Origin: Phycisphaerales bacterium
Lineage (GTDB): Bacteria; Planctomycetota; Phycisphaerae; Phycisphaerales; UBA1924
Assembly (NCBI GenBank): GCA_023382935.1
Contig: JAHDXL010000004.1
Span: 210,122 to 274,121 of the forward strand
Direction: 5' to 3'
DNA length: 64,000 bases
The translations under genes and the position numbers were made by a program. The number at the start of each line of letters is the position of its first letter. The stretch's first letter is position 1. Positions 18,433-27,838 of the stretch are shown here, piece after piece. The notes beneath the pieces are model-generated. The model saw only the letters and a program-made list of their open reading frames with translations. It did not search any database and was not told the DNA's origin.

Positions 18433-19881
18433 GTGCAAGACCGGAACACTCGTTTGGAGGATCGCGACACGCCCACCCCGGCGCGCCGATGCACCCCGAG
18501 TGTTCTGGTGGTGCTGCTCTTCTACACCATGAGCCTGCCCATGGTTTTCTCCCCCCGCATCATCCGCGGGCGGGCCGCGGCCGACCACCTCAACTACCAC
18601 GAGCCGGTCATCCACAACTTCGCCCAAGGCTGGCCAACGCCCGACCTGTCGAACTACCACTCGGCCACCACGCCGCTTTATCACCTCCTGCTGGCGGGGA
18701 TCGAGGTGCTCTTCGAGCCGTCGCGGCGCGCCTTCATGGTGATGGGTGGGGTGTTCACGGCCGCGCTGCTTGGGCTGCTGGTTGGGTCGCTGCGCGGGAG
18801 CACGCTCCAGAAACTCGCTCTGGCGCTTCCCATGCTCGGGTCGATGTACGTGCTCTTCCCCGGCATCTGGCTGTTGCCTGACAATGCCGCGTGGCTGGGC
18901 GTGCTCGGCGTGCTTCTGCTGGCCCTGCGCGCGCGCTCGATGCTGGTCCTGCTGACGGCGGGCGGGGTGGTGCTGTTGCTGCTGGTGCTCACGAGACAGA
19001 TTCACCTGTGGGCTGCCGGCGTGCTGTGGGCGGGGGCGTGGCTGGGCATGGAGCGCGGACCAGAGCCGGACACCAGCGCACCGTTGAGCCTGAGGGCGCG
19101 CGTGCAGGATCTGTTCACCCACGTAGGCGCCCGGATGAAGCGCCTGGCTCCGGCGGTGCTAGCCACGATTCCCGCCTTCGCCGCTATTGCCTACTTCGTG
19201 TCGCTCTGGGGCGGATTTGTCGTGCCGCGCTATCAGGAGGGATACCACGGCGGGTACGAGGGCTGGAACCCGGCGACGGCGTGCTTCTTTTTGTCGATCA
19301 TCGGGAGTTTCGCGCCGTTCTATGTCGCGCATGCAGGGGCGGGGCTCCGACGAATCGCCCATTCGCCCGGCGTACTGGTGGGCGTCGTCGTGCTCGCGCT
19401 GCTGCTGACGACGATCCCCGAGACGACCTACGCAGCCGAGGAAGGACGCAAGAGCGGGCTGTGGAACCTGGTCAAGGCCGCCCCGGTGATCGCCGGTCAC
19501 ACGTCCCTCGTGCTAGCGGCGCTGGCCCCGATCGGGGCGGTGTTTGTGGCCGCCTTGTTGGCGCAGATGCGATCGCGCGAGGGGTGGATTTACCTTGGCG
19601 CGATGGTGGGCTTCGTGGCCGCCCAGACTGCCAGCCCACAGTTGTGGCAGCGGTACCACGAGCCGTTCGCGCTGATGCTGCTGGCCCTGATGAGCGTCGA
19701 GCGTGCGCATGCCGGCGGCACGGGCGGGCGGGCATGCCGATTCTGGCGGGTGCTGGGTCCGGCGTTGCTCGGGCTGGGGCTGGCGGGAGTGACTTTCTGG
19801 ACCATTGCCACGGACAAGCCGGCGGTGAGCCTGCCGACGGGCGACTTCGAGCGATCGGTGGAATATGAACCTCTGCGGTGA
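18433..19881 (+). CDS. Multi-pass membrane protein, candidate GT-C glycosyltransferase (ALG10/DIE2-like)
   Basis: A 482-residue protein with about ten hydrophobic segments. The best start is the GTG at 18433; the nearest in-frame ATG (18530) would cut the first membrane segment. Directly after the first segment comes an acidic lumenal loop DHLNYHEPVIHNFAQGWP followed by NYHSATTPLYHLLLAG. The His/Asp loop and the TTP-x-Y motif before the second segment are like ALG10-type enzymes (DE..H..QAQ and TTLPGLY), which use dolichyl/polyprenyl-phosphate sugars. This is a resemblance by eye, not a proven match. Divergent from the methyltransferase/UbiA pair, which would fit a shared polyprenyl-phosphate sugar pathway. 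Confidence 0.6.
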   Translation: MQDRNTRLEDRDTPTPARRCTPSVLVVLLFYTMSLPMVFSPRIIRGRAAADHLNYHEPVIHNFAQGWPTPDLSNYHSATTPLYHLLLAGIEVLFEPSRRAFMVMGGVFTAALLGLLVGSLRGSTLQKLALALPMLGSMYVLFPGIWLLPDNAAWLGVLGVLLLALRARSMLVLLTAGGVVLLLLVLTRQIHLWAAGVLWAGAWLGMERGPEPDTSAPLSLRARVQDLFTHVGARMKRLAPAVLATIPAFAAIAYFVSLWGGFVVPRYQEGYHGGYEGWNPATACFFLSIIGSFAPFYVAHAGAGLRRIAHSPGVLVGVVVLALLLTTIPETTYAAEEGRKSGLWNLVKAAPVIAGHTSLVLAALAPIGAVFVAALLAQMRSREGWIYLGAMVGFVAAQTASPQLWQRYHEPFALMLLALMSVERAHAGGTGGRACRFWRVLGPALLGLGLAGVTFWTIATDKPAVSLPTGDFERSVEYEPLR

Positions 19882-19914
19882 CGCATGACGCGGCATCGCG
19901 GCGAGGAAGGCTCC

Positions 19915-20976
19915 ATGAGCAACGAGAGCAAGCGGGCGCTGATCACGGGCATCACCGGGCAGGACGGCAGTTACCTGGCCGAGTTCCTGCTTGGCAAGGG
20001 TTACGAGGTGCACGGGATCATCCGGCGTTCGAGTTCATTCAACACCGAGCGGCTGGACCGGATCTACCAGGATCCGCATGAGTTGGGGGCACGACTGCGG
20101 CTGCACTACGGCGACCTGACTGACGCCAACTGTCTGGACAAGATCGTGCATGAGGTCGAGCCCCACGAGATCTACAATCTGGGCGCGCAGTCGCATGTGC
20201 GCGTGAGTTTCGACATGCCGATCTACACGTTCGAGACGGTGGCGGGAGGGGCGCTCAAGTTGCTCGAGGCCGCCCGCCGCTACCAGGCGCGGGCGCGGCA
20301 TCGTGTGCGGTATTACCAGGCCAGTTCGAGCGAGCAGTTCGGCAAGGTGGCCGAGACGCCGCAGCGGGAGACGACGCCGTTTCACCCTCGCTCGCCTTAT
20401 GGGTGTGCCAAGGTGATGGCGCACCACGCGACGGTGAATTATCGCGAGAGTTACGGGATGCACGCCTCGTGCGGAATCCTGTTCAACCACGAGAGCCCGC
20501 GGCGTGGCGAGACGTTTGTGACGCGCAAGATCACGCGGGCCGTGGGGCGCATCGCGATGGGCCTGCAGGACAAGTTGTACCTGGGCAATCTTGACGCCAA
20601 GCGTGACTGGGGTTTTGCGGGTGACTATGTCGAGATGATGTGGCGGATGCTGCAGCGCAACGAGCCGGGCGACTTCGTCATTGCAACCGGGCAGACGCGC
20701 AGCGTGCGTGAGTTTGCCGAGGCCGCCTTCGGGCAGGCGGGGCTGAACTTCAAGGACCACGTCGAGTTTGACCCGCGCTATCTGCGGCCTGCAGAAGTCG
20801 ACCTGCTGCTCGGCGACGCGACGCGGGCCAGCGAGGTGCTCAACTGGCGGGCCCGCACGAGTTTTGCCGACCTGGTCAAGATGATGGTCGAGCACGACAT
20901 GGAGTTGGCGCGGCGGGAGAAGACGCTGCGCGACGCTGGGCATGACATGCCCGATTTCGGTGGGCATGATCAGTAA
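19915..20976 (+). CDS. gmd: GDP-mannose 4,6-dehydratase
   Basis: Converts GDP-mannose to GDP-4-keto-6-deoxymannose, the first step to GDP-fucose and GDP-rhamnose. The Rossmann motif [15 protein letters not shown] begins near residue 10, [13 protein letters not shown] is the NADP ribose-phosphate loop of GMDs, [13 protein letters not shown] the active-site lead-in, [10 protein letters not shown] the Ser/Glu catalytic motif, and [11 protein letters not shown] the Yxxx[18 protein letters not shown] is a GMD hallmark. The ATG at 19915 with GAGGAAGG just upstream is preferred over 19885. Length 353 is normal. It follows the membrane protein by 33 bases. fcl (29093) completes the GDP-fucose route in the same region. 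Confidence 0.97.
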   Translation: MSNESKRALITGITGQDGSYLAEFLLGKGYEVHGIIRRSSSFNTERLDRIYQDPHELGARLRLHYGDLTDANCLDKIVHEVEPHEIYNLGAQSHVRVSFDMPIYTFETVAGGALKLLEAARRYQARARHRVRYYQASSSEQFGKVAETPQRETTPFHPRSPYGCAKVMAHHATVNYRESYGMHASCGILFNHESPRRGETFVTRKITRAVGRIAMGLQDKLYLGNLDAKRDWGFAGDYVEMMWRMLQRNEPGDFVIATGQTRSVREFAEAAFGQAGLNFKDHVEFDPRYLRPAEVDLLLGDATRASEVLNWRARTSFADLVKMMVEHDMELARREKTLRDAGHDMPDFGGHDQ

Positions 20977-21196
20977 GTAAGCGGTTTGGAATGACGGGAT
21001 CTGCCCGAGGGCACTGCGCCTTGCGCCGGCGCGCCGGGCATCCCATGATTCGCCCCATCCATCCTCCGATTTGCGGTGTGTGATCACAGCATCTGGGAGT
21101 TTGTCGTCCGGCGCGCAGAGCGCATTTGGACAAAGCTTCGGATCGAGCGGCCGCGGGCGCGGCCCGCCGAGCTTTCTAGCAAGAAGGGACGACATC

Positions 21197-22870
21197 ATGG
21201 ACGCGAATCGGTCGAGGCGGAGCGCGAAGGTGCTGGGCTTGGTTGCCGGGGCAGCGTTGGCCAGCACCCAGGCACTGGCGCAAGATTTCAACGGCGACGG
21301 TTTCTCCGATCTGGCGGTGGGCGCGCCCTATGAGGATCTGGGCGCGATCGTCGACGCGGGCGCGGTCACCATCATCTACGGCGCCGGGCCGGGCATCGGA
21401 CTGGCCGCCGTGCTGCCCATGCCCAGCGTGCAAATCACCCAAGCCACCTTCGGAATCGACCCACCCGAAGCGGGCGACCTTTTCGGGGCATCCATGGCCT
21501 GGGGAGACTTCAACGGCGACCTCTTCGATGACTTGGCGATCAGCGCGCCAGGCGAGAGTCATCCCATCACCGGCGTGCCGGGCGGGGGCATGGTGATTGT
21601 TCTCTACGGCTCGCCGGGCGGGCTGGTGCCGCTGGCGCCGCCGATCATTGTGCAGGATCCGCCGCTGGGCCCGTTCCCGCTGGGCGATCCGGCCGAACCG
21701 GGCGATGAACTTGGTCGCGCACTGGCGGCCGCGGACTTCAACGGCGACGGCTTTGCGGACTTGGCCCTCGGCGTGCCGGGAGAAGACGATCCGGCCGGCG
21801 TGGCGGACGTGGGCATCGTGCATGTGCTGTATGGGAGTCCCGGGCCACTGATGGTCGGGCCCGGTGTGCCGCTGATTTTCCAGACTGCTTGGCCTTGGGG
21901 CGACGCGCTGGAAGCCGGTGACCGCTTCGGACAGACGCTTGCGGCCGGCGATCTCGACGGCGACAGCATCGGCGATCTCGCCATCGGCGTGCCCTTCGAG
22001 GACGTGGGCGCGATCGTCGACGCAGGCATGGTCCACATCGCCTACGGGTTGCCCGGCCCCGGGCTGCTCCCCGCGCCGACGGCCGAGACCTGGACACAGG
22101 CCAGCCCCGGCGTGCCGACGGCGCCCGTCGCGGGTGACCAGTTCGGCACTGCGATGGCGATCGGGAACTTCGACGGCGTTTTCGGCGACGACCTGGCGAT
22201 CGGCATGCCTCTCCGCGACTTTGCCGGCAACGCGGATGCCGGCTCGGTGATCACGATCTACAGCGCTGGGGTTGGGCCCGGGCTGGAGGCAACGGTGGGT
22301 GCCGGCGCACCGCAGGCCTCGGAGTGGTGGCACCAGAATGTGGCCGGCATCGCCGAGACGGTCGAACCGGGCGACCTGTTCGGATTTGCACTCGCAGCGG
22401 GCGACCTCAACGGCGACCCGTTCATGGACCTGGTGATCGGGGTGCCGGGTGAGAGCATCGGCGCCGCACCGATCTTGAGTGCCGGGTGCATCCAGGTCAT
22501 CTACGGCGCACCTCCCGGGCTGGGGCTCGACGCCGCGTTCGTCCCTGACCAGTTGTTCAGCCAAAACACCGCGGGCGTGCCCGATGTGTGCGAGGCGGGC
22601 GACGCGATGGGCATGTCGCTGACGCTGGGCGACTACGACGGACTGTTCACGCTGGACGTGTGCATCGGCGTGCCGCTCGAGGATCTTGGCGGCGGCGCCG
22701 GGGCCGTCGATCGCGGTGGCGTGATGACGATCTACAGCCTTCCGGGACTCGGCCTTTCGGCCGCCGCGGGCCCGGTGCCGGCGCAGATCTGGCACCAGAA
22801 CACCGTGGGCATTCCCGACACCAACGAGGCCTTCGACAACTGGGGAATCGGGCTGGACTTTGACGACTGA
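21197..22870 (+). CDS. Secreted FG-GAP (integrin-alpha-like) repeat protein
   Basis: A 557-residue exported beta-propeller. The signal peptide ends at ALASTQALAQ (about residue 28). Seven FG-GAP units follow, each with a calcium-loop such as DFNGDGFSDLAVGAP and ending in an hhYG turn; units begin near residues 29, 103, 180, 251, 328, 402 and 480, enough for a closed seven-bladed propeller with no other domain. AAGAAGGGA precedes the ATG. There is no PEP-CTERM or dockerin-like tail. Probable role is extracellular adhesion or scaffold, as for similar proteins; no partner is visible. A terminator follows. Confidence 0.9.
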   Translation: MDANRSRRSAKVLGLVAGAALASTQALAQDFNGDGFSDLAVGAPYEDLGAIVDAGAVTIIYGAGPGIGLAAVLPMPSVQITQATFGIDPPEAGDLFGASMAWGDFNGDLFDDLAISAPGESHPITGVPGGGMVIVLYGSPGGLVPLAPPIIVQDPPLGPFPLGDPAEPGDELGRALAAADFNGDGFADLALGVPGEDDPAGVADVGIVHVLYGSPGPLMVGPGVPLIFQTAWPWGDALEAGDRFGQTLAAGDLDGDSIGDLAIGVPFEDVGAIVDAGMVHIAYGLPGPGLLPAPTAETWTQASPGVPTAPVAGDQFGTAMAIGNFDGVFGDDLAIGMPLRDFAGNADAGSVITIYSAGVGPGLEATVGAGAPQASEWWHQNVAGIAETVEPGDLFGFALAAGDLNGDPFMDLVIGVPGESIGAAPILSAGCIQVIYGAPPGLGLDAAFVPDQLFSQNTAGVPDVCEAGDAMGMSLTLGDYDGLFTLDVCIGVPLEDLGGGAGAVDRGGVMTIYSLPGLGLSAAAGPVPAQIWHQNTVGIPDTNEAFDNWGIGLDFDD

Positions 22871-22894
22871 GCGGTGCACGCGCTCGTGTTCGGC

Positions 22895-22930
22895 AGGCGT
22901 CGCTCCATGCGGGCGGCGCCTGCTGCTTTT
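22895..22930 (+). terminator. Probable terminator after the FG-GAP gene
   Basis: AGGCGTCGC (22895-22903) pairs with GCGGCGCCT (22913-22921), nine pairs with one G-U, followed by GCTGCTTTT. It lies 24 bases after the stop codon. Confidence 0.5.
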
Positions 22931-23138
22931 CTCGGTGATGGGGCGCCTGAGATCGGCGCAGGTGGCCCAGGGGCATGTCGATGCTTCTCGCCCTTTCACC
23001 ACGAAGGCACGAAGCGGTGCCCCATCGTCGCACATCGGAGACCAACCCGCTGGAACAGGCGGGCGGTGGCGGCTCGGCAATCGGGAGAACCCCGCCTGAG
23101 GAATGGCCGATACAGTTCTGTCGCCCGGAGGGCAGATG

Positions 23139-24005
23139 ATGTCGACGCAGACCGAGAGTTCGTCCACAAGTCCGGTAACGGCCGCAGGCTCGCTTCCGAC
23201 CTTCATTCACATCGGCGGGCAGCGCTGCGGCACGACGTGGGTGCATAAGTGCCTGGCCGAGCACCCGCAGGTGTACATGGCTGAGCCGAAGGAGTTGCAC
23301 TTCTTCAACAACAACTTCGAGCAGGGTGAGTCGTGGTATCGCGCGAAGTTCCACCCCGGCCCGGAGCACAAGGCCTGGGGCGAGGCAACGCCGGCCTACA
23401 TCAACCGTCCGGAGGTGCCGCAGCGCATCAAGGACATGTGTCCGCACGCGCGGCTGATCGCGTGTCTGCGCAATCCGATCGACCGGGCCTTCTCGGCCTA
23501 CAACCTCAAGCGCCACGGCGACTTGAACTACGCCACCTTTGAAGAGGCCTTGGAGAAAAACCCCGACATCATGGAGCGGGGGCTCTATGCACAACAACTG
23601 CAACGCTACTTCGCCCTCTTCCCCAGGGAACAACTGCTCGTGCAGATCTACGACGATCTGGTTCACCACGAGAAGCGGTTTATTCGCGAGATCTACACGC
23701 ACATCGGCGTCGACGCCGACTACAAGCCCAGTTGGCTGGGGAAGACCGACAACGCGGTGATCATGCCCGGAGTACAGGACAAGTTGAAGGGCGTGGGGCT
23801 GGGCTGGGCCATTCGCGCGGTGCGCGACAGCAAACTGGGCCCAGTGATCCGTCGATGGAACCGGCAGCAAAAGACCCGCAAAGCGGGTCAGTATAAGGAC
23901 ATGAAGCCCGAGACCAAGCGCATGCTGGCCGAGTATTACCGCCAGCCCAACAAGGATCTGGCCGCGTTACTCGGGGTTGATCTTTCCGCGTGGAATGTGA
24001 ACTGA
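23139..24005 (+). CDS. Sulfotransferase of the heparan-sulfate N-sulfotransferase type
   Basis: PAPS-dependent sulfotransferase. FIHIGGQRCGTTWVHKCLAEHP (about residues 23-44) holds the 5'-phosphosulfate loop (GQRCGTTW), then KELHFFNNNFEQGESWY matches the KE.HFF...Y segment of NDST-like enzymes, and LIACLRNPIDRAFSAYN the 3'-phosphate site (Arg, Ser). Length 288. The ATG at 23139 has GGAGGG six bases upstream; ATGs at 23103 and 23136 are alternatives. The family usually sulfates polysaccharides or their lipid-linked precursors, which fits the surrounding polymer genes. Acceptor not determined. Confidence 0.9.
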   Translation: MSTQTESSSTSPVTAAGSLPTFIHIGGQRCGTTWVHKCLAEHPQVYMAEPKELHFFNNNFEQGESWYRAKFHPGPEHKAWGEATPAYINRPEVPQRIKDMCPHARLIACLRNPIDRAFSAYNLKRHGDLNYATFEEALEKNPDIMERGLYAQQLQRYFALFPREQLLVQIYDDLVHHEKRFIREIYTHIGVDADYKPSWLGKTDNAVIMPGVQDKLKGVGLGWAIRAVRDSKLGPVIRRWNRQQKTRKAGQYKDMKPETKRMLAEYYRQPNKDLAALLGVDLSAWNVN

Positions 24006-24157
24006 GAGTCGCCGTCTTGTGATGGGCGGCGGACAATCGCACCGATAGACTGTGCATCCATGACGCATCAGAGCGTGAAACTCGGAAAAGGCAAAGAGCC
24101 CGCCCGGGGTGCGCGCGTGAAACGTCGAGGCTGATCCGCAGACCTTGAGGAACGACC

Positions 24158-24190
24158 GACGCCCCGGAACAACTCCGGGGCGTCATTGTT
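24158..24190 (+). terminator. Strong terminator in the 24.0-24.27 kb intergenic region
   Basis: An 11-bp perfect stem (24158-24168 GACGCCCCGGA with 24174-24184), five-base loop and ATTGTTTT. It lies 153 bases after the sulfotransferase stop and 77 before the next start, so it may end the sulfotransferase mRNA, a short transcript of its own, or act as an attenuator for the lyase. A 24-codon basic ORF (24060-24134) lies just upstream. Confidence 0.85.
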
Positions 24191-24266
24191 TTCTGGTCCC
24201 CCAACTTCCCTTATCTGCACTTTCCCCGGAAACCCATCCACAAGTCTCCCACAAGAGGAAACCCTC

Positions 24267-25145
24267 ATGGGCACAAACACCCTCGATCCGAAGCATGACA
24301 CGCAGGCCTTCGACCCGGGCACCGCGCCGCCCGAACCATGCGGGGAATCCCTCGTCGTCGATGGCGAGATCTTCGCGCGGGGCGTGCGGATCGGAAAGTT
24401 GATCGGGACGATTGGGTACATCGACATGCTGTTCTTCCAGGTGCTGGGGCGATACCCCAGCGCCATCGAACGGCAGATGACCGAGGCCTATCTCGTGTCT
24501 CTTTGCGAGCACGGGGTCACATCGCCCTCGACGCACGGGGCACGGGTGAGCGCCAGCGTTCGTGCGCCGTTTGCTGGCAGCGCCATCGCGTTCATCGCCG
24601 GGGCGATGGGCCCGTATCACTTCGGCGCGCTCGAGCAGGCAATGCTCGAACTGCGCGACCTGGTCGCCCGCGGCGAGAACATCGAGCAACACGTCGAAAC
24701 TCGCCTGCGCTCGGGCGTGCGGATCTGGGGCTTCGGACATCGATTTCACAAGAGCAGCGACGGCAGCGGGTCGCATCCGGACGCGGTCGAGCGCTTTCAC
24801 GAGCGGGCCGACCCGCGCGTGCGCCGCCTGATCGAACTGGCCGACACACTGAACTGGGAAGGCCCGCACCTGCGCGCCGCGCGCCACATCGGGCGGCTGC
24901 TGTACCATCGCAAGCGCATCCCGATCAACATTGACGGGATCGCGGCCGGCCTACTGCTGGACATGGGCTTTGATCCGGCCTCGGCCATGCTGTTCGTCAT
25001 CATCGGGCGCCTGCCCAACATCGCGCGGCTGCACCTGGAGGAACAGTCGCAGACGCCCAACCGCTTCGTCGCGCTGGCGACCAACGCCGACCCGGGCTTT
25101 CATCGCACGACGGATCGGGATCAGCGTGAAGTCGCGAGGTCCTGA
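24267..25145 (+). CDS. Short citrate synthase-family protein (citryl-CoA lyase-like)
   Basis: A 292-residue protein covering the catalytic part of the citrate synthase fold. The three catalytic residues of the family are present in order: His in GAMGPYHFGALEQA (about residue 120), His in WGFGHRFHKS (about 160) and Asp in PINIDGIAAGLLLDMGF (about 222). DPRVRRLIELAD follows the second His as usual. Citrate synthases are near 370-430 residues; the shorter size fits citryl-CoA lyase or CitE-independent lyases described for this subfamily. AGAGGA lies seven bases before the ATG, which rules out the longer frame from 24186. No citrate-lyase or acetate genes are nearby, so its pathway is unclear. 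Confidence 0.8.
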   Translation: MGTNTLDPKHDTQAFDPGTAPPEPCGESLVVDGEIFARGVRIGKLIGTIGYIDMLFFQVLGRYPSAIERQMTEAYLVSLCEHGVTSPSTHGARVSASVRAPFAGSAIAFIAGAMGPYHFGALEQAMLELRDLVARGENIEQHVETRLRSGVRIWGFGHRFHKSSDGSGSHPDAVERFHERADPRVRRLIELADTLNWEGPHLRAARHIGRLLYHRKRIPINIDGIAAGLLLDMGFDPASAMLFVIIGRLPNIARLHLEEQSQTPNRFVALATNADPGFHRTTDRDQREVARS

Positions 25146-25187
25146 AAGGTCGACCAGAGCAAGAGCGCCACCGACAGAACAACGGGC

Positions 25188-26171
25188 TTATGCCGATTGC
25201 TCGGGCACCTGGTGGAAGACCGGCTTGCCGTGGGAGGCCTCCTGATCGAGCATGCTCTGTCGGCGGCGGTCGCCGACGACGCGCTTGATGACCACGAGCG
25301 GCGCCTGCAGGGCCATACCCAGCCAGGCGAATGGTGCCGGCTTGCGCTCCAGTTCATAGCCGAACTCGATCATCAGCGGGCCACAGATGCGCTCGATGAC
25401 GGCCACATCGACGGCGCTCATCTTGCCCTTGTAGCGTCCGATGCGCGATGGGGTGACCTTCTCCAGCGTGCGGAGTTTGTGTTCCTCGTAGTGGGCGAAA
25501 CCCTTTTTCTCGCGTCCGGCGGGGTTGAGCATCTCGTCGCGATACTCCAGCCCGAGGAACGAGCACAGGGGGCGCAGCACGCCCTGCGGATCGGTCACGA
25601 GATCCTCGTAGCGCACGGCGGTGTAGCGCCATCGCGGCATAAGGCGGACGCAATCGCGGTGCATTTCAAGGTCGCGTTTCCAGCGCACGGCCGCCTGGAG
25701 GGCCGGGCGTTTGAAGGCTTCTCGCTGCGAAAGCGCCGAGTCTCGCGGGTCGCGCATGATGTGAACGAAGCGGGCCTCGGGCATCATGGCCGACAGTTCG
25801 AGGATCCACTCACAGTGGTTGGGAGTCTTCTCACCAACGACCTGCGCATGGTCAACAGCGCCGATGGCACGGAGCCAGCAGCGCAGCAGATCGGCGTAGG
25901 TGCGGTCGGCATCGGCGCACAAATCATCAAACATGGCCCGGTCCATGTCGACATCGGAGTGCTGGCAGCGGGCGAGGATGGCGTTGCGGGCCTGCTCCCA
26001 TCCCCTGTCAGTTCGAATGTCGGACATGCGGTGCCGGCGCTTGTAGGTGATGTGCACATAATGCAGTTCCGGCGGCATGCTCACACCCGGCGCCCGCATG
26101 AGCATGGTCTGGAGCAGCGTGGTGCCCGAGCGGGGAGAGCCGACAAGGAAGAAGTAGCGGGGCTCGGTCAC
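25188..26171 (-). CDS. Sulfotransferase family protein
   Basis: Begins at GTG 26171 and overlaps the flippase stop by four bases (GTGA), so it is the second gene of a coupled pair. FFLVGSPRSGTTLLQTMLMR (residues 6-25) holds the PAPS 5'-loop PRSGTT, and FVHIMRDPRDSALSQREAF the 3'-phosphate site. YTAVRYEDLVTDPQGVLRPLCSFLGLEY is the typical late helix. Length 327 fits the Sulfotransfer_3-like group. The longer frame up to 26564 lies within the flippase gene and is not used. Pairing with a Wzx-like flippase suggests the acceptor is a lipid-linked glycan or polymer (inference). Confidence 0.9.
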   Translation of the reverse strand: MTEPRYFFLVGSPRSGTTLLQTMLMRAPGVSMPPELHYVHITYKRRHRMSDIRTDRGWEQARNAILARCQHSDVDMDRAMFDDLCADADRTYADLLRCWLRAIGAVDHAQVVGEKTPNHCEWILELSAMMPEARFVHIMRDPRDSALSQREAFKRPALQAAVRWKRDLEMHRDCVRLMPRWRYTAVRYEDLVTDPQGVLRPLCSFLGLEYRDEMLNPAGREKKGFAHYEEHKLRTLEKVTPSRIGRYKGKMSAVDVAVIERICGPLMIEFGYELERKPAPFAWLGMALQAPLVVIKRVVGDRRRQSMLDQEASHGKPVFHQVPEQSA

Positions 26172-27838
26172 AGGTCGGCTCCTCCGTTGGCAGCGGGCGC
26201 CTGCCCGCCCCCCTTCACTTTCCCCATGCGCTCGACCTGCGGCAAGCGCAGCAGGCGGGCAATGGGGCGCCGGAAACGGGCCGGGCCGATGTCGATGGTC
26301 TCGGCCAGCGAGCGCGGGGTGAAGGTCCGCAGACCCAGCAGGTACAGCAGACTGAACACGGTCCCGAGCAGCATCACCTGCACGCAGGCGTCGAGGCGGT
26401 CGATCGCTTCGGCGTCGAGATGCGCGTATGAGCCGACTGACGGGAGCGTGACGAGGCCGACGAGTTCGACCGTCGCGGCTGCCGCCCCGCAGGCGACCAG
26501 CCAGGTCGGCAGGATGGAGGCGAGGTTGTCCTTCCAGCCCACGCCGCAGCGTTGCAGCCCCCACAGGACGGTGGGCGCGACGCCGATGACGAAGTAGATC
26601 CCGATGATGAGCGAAATTTCGCCGGCGTCATCCCACAGAAATCCGGCCAAGGCCGCGGCCAGCATCATGCCAACACCCTGTACCATAGTGAGCCAGAACC
26701 ACTCTCCGTAGCGCCCCTTGGAAAGTTGTGCCGAGTTGAGCACGCTGGTGAGCAGGCGCATGGGGAAGAATGCCGCCATCCAGATGACGGCCATCACTGA
26801 TTGGCTCCACTTCTCGCCCCAGAGAACGGTCTGCAGCGGCTCAAACGTGCAGGCCAGCCCCAGCCCGAAACCGCTGCCGGCCAGCATCATCACCCGAGTG
26901 GCGCGGAGCACGGCTTGGGCGTGTCGCCGAGGCTCGTTGGTCAGTTTTGAGAGGGCCGGAAAGAGCACGGTCTGGAGGTTGACCGCCACCAGCACGTTGA
27001 TCTGGACGGCGATCTGGTAGGCAAAGACATAGAGGCCGACGGCCTCCTTGGTCACCATGTTGGCGATGGTGAGCCAGCCGAGCACGAGATAGTCGCCCTG
27101 ACGCAGGAGCGACATGGCGAAGGTGCCGAAGATGAGCCACTTGCTCTTTCCCCACAGTTCACCCCACAGGCGCAGGCGGGCGGGGCGCATCCACGGCGAA
27201 TCATGCGTGACCCAGTAGCCATAGACGCCCTCAAATATGGAGCGCAGCACAAGGGGTAGCGTGAAGGCGAGCGGGCCCATGCCCATCCATGCGAAGGCGA
27301 TCATGGAGACATAGCGCACGACGGCCGACCAGGTATTGATGGACGCCAGTTGTCGGAACTGAAGATCAACGGCCATCTTGGCGCGATAGACCCCCAGCGG
27401 CGTGGTCAACACGATGGACACCGCCGTGGCGAGCAGGACCGGTCCGAGTTCCGGCTCGTTGTAGGCCCAGGCGATGGGCCATGAGGCCAGCCCGAGAAGG
27501 ACGCCTGCCCCGCCGTTGAACGCGCCGCTGAACCAGAACATGGGCCCGCTGAGTTTGTCGTAGCGGTGGGCGCGCTTCTGAATGAGGATCTGGCGCATGC
27601 CCCCGTCGCGCAGCACCTGCGCGAAGGCGGCCAGGCCCATCGCGATGCCGTAGACCGCGTAGTCGCCCTTGTCGAGAAGAATCCCGAGCACCCACGCCGA
27701 GCCGAAACTGAGTATCTTTCCGATGAGGGTGGCAATGACCATCCACGACATGCCATGGCTGACCTTGCGCCCCAGCGCCTGCTCGCGCGGCTTCTCTTCG
27801 GATCGAGTGATCGGTGCTGGGATGTCAACTTCACTCAT
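26168..27838 (-). CDS. Polysaccharide flippase (Wzx/MOP superfamily)
   Basis: A 556-residue integral membrane protein with about 12-14 hydrophobic segments. The start region KVSHGMSWMVIATLIGKILSFGS and LLDKGDYAVYGIAMGL (TM1-2 linker) matches the Polysacc_synt_3 pattern, with KMAVDLQFRQLA in the middle as in colanic-acid-type WzxC proteins. The family flips undecaprenyl-linked repeat units to the periplasm. The ATG at 27838 was chosen over 27859 because the next residues (MSEVDIP) are a normal cytosolic lead. A ~35-residue tail after the last membrane segment is basic. The sulfotransferase follows in the same unit. Confidence 0.9.
   Translation of the reverse strand: MSEVDIPAPITRSEEKPREQALGRKVSHGMSWMVIATLIGKILSFGSAWVLGILLDKGDYAVYGIAMGLAAFAQVLRDGGMRQILIQKRAHRYDKLSGPMFWFSGAFNGGAGVLLGLASWPIAWAYNEPELGPVLLATAVSIVLTTPLGVYRAKMAVDLQFRQLASINTWSAVVRYVSMIAFAWMGMGPLAFTLPLVLRSIFEGVYGYWVTHDSPWMRPARLRLWGELWGKSKWLIFGTFAMSLLRQGDYLVLGWLTIANMVTKEAVGLYVFAYQIAVQINVLVAVNLQTVLFPALSKLTNEPRRHAQAVLRATRVMMLAGSGFGLGLACTFEPLQTVLWGEKWSQSVMAVIWMAAFFPMRLLTSVLNSAQLSKGRYGEWFWLTMVQGVGMMLAAALAGFLWDDAGEISLIIGIYFVIGVAPTVLWGLQRCGVGWKDNLASILPTWLVACGAAAATVELVGLVTLPSVGSYAHLDAEAIDRLDACVQVMLLGTVFSLLYLLGLRTFTPRSLAETIDIGPARFRRPIARLLRLPQVERMGKVKGGGQAPAANGGADL

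Noticed and set aside
21176-23206. Very long minus-strand open frame (676 codons) opposite the FG-GAP gene
   Set aside because: It is a GC-skew shadow of the repeat gene, rich in Arg/His, with no signal, motif or ribosome site.
24090-24160. Possible cobalamin-riboswitch-like string (GTGAAA...GGCTGATCCGCAGACC)
   Set aside because: Only short stretches resemble the core; the B12 box and kissing-loop parts are not found and the downstream gene has no cobalamin link.
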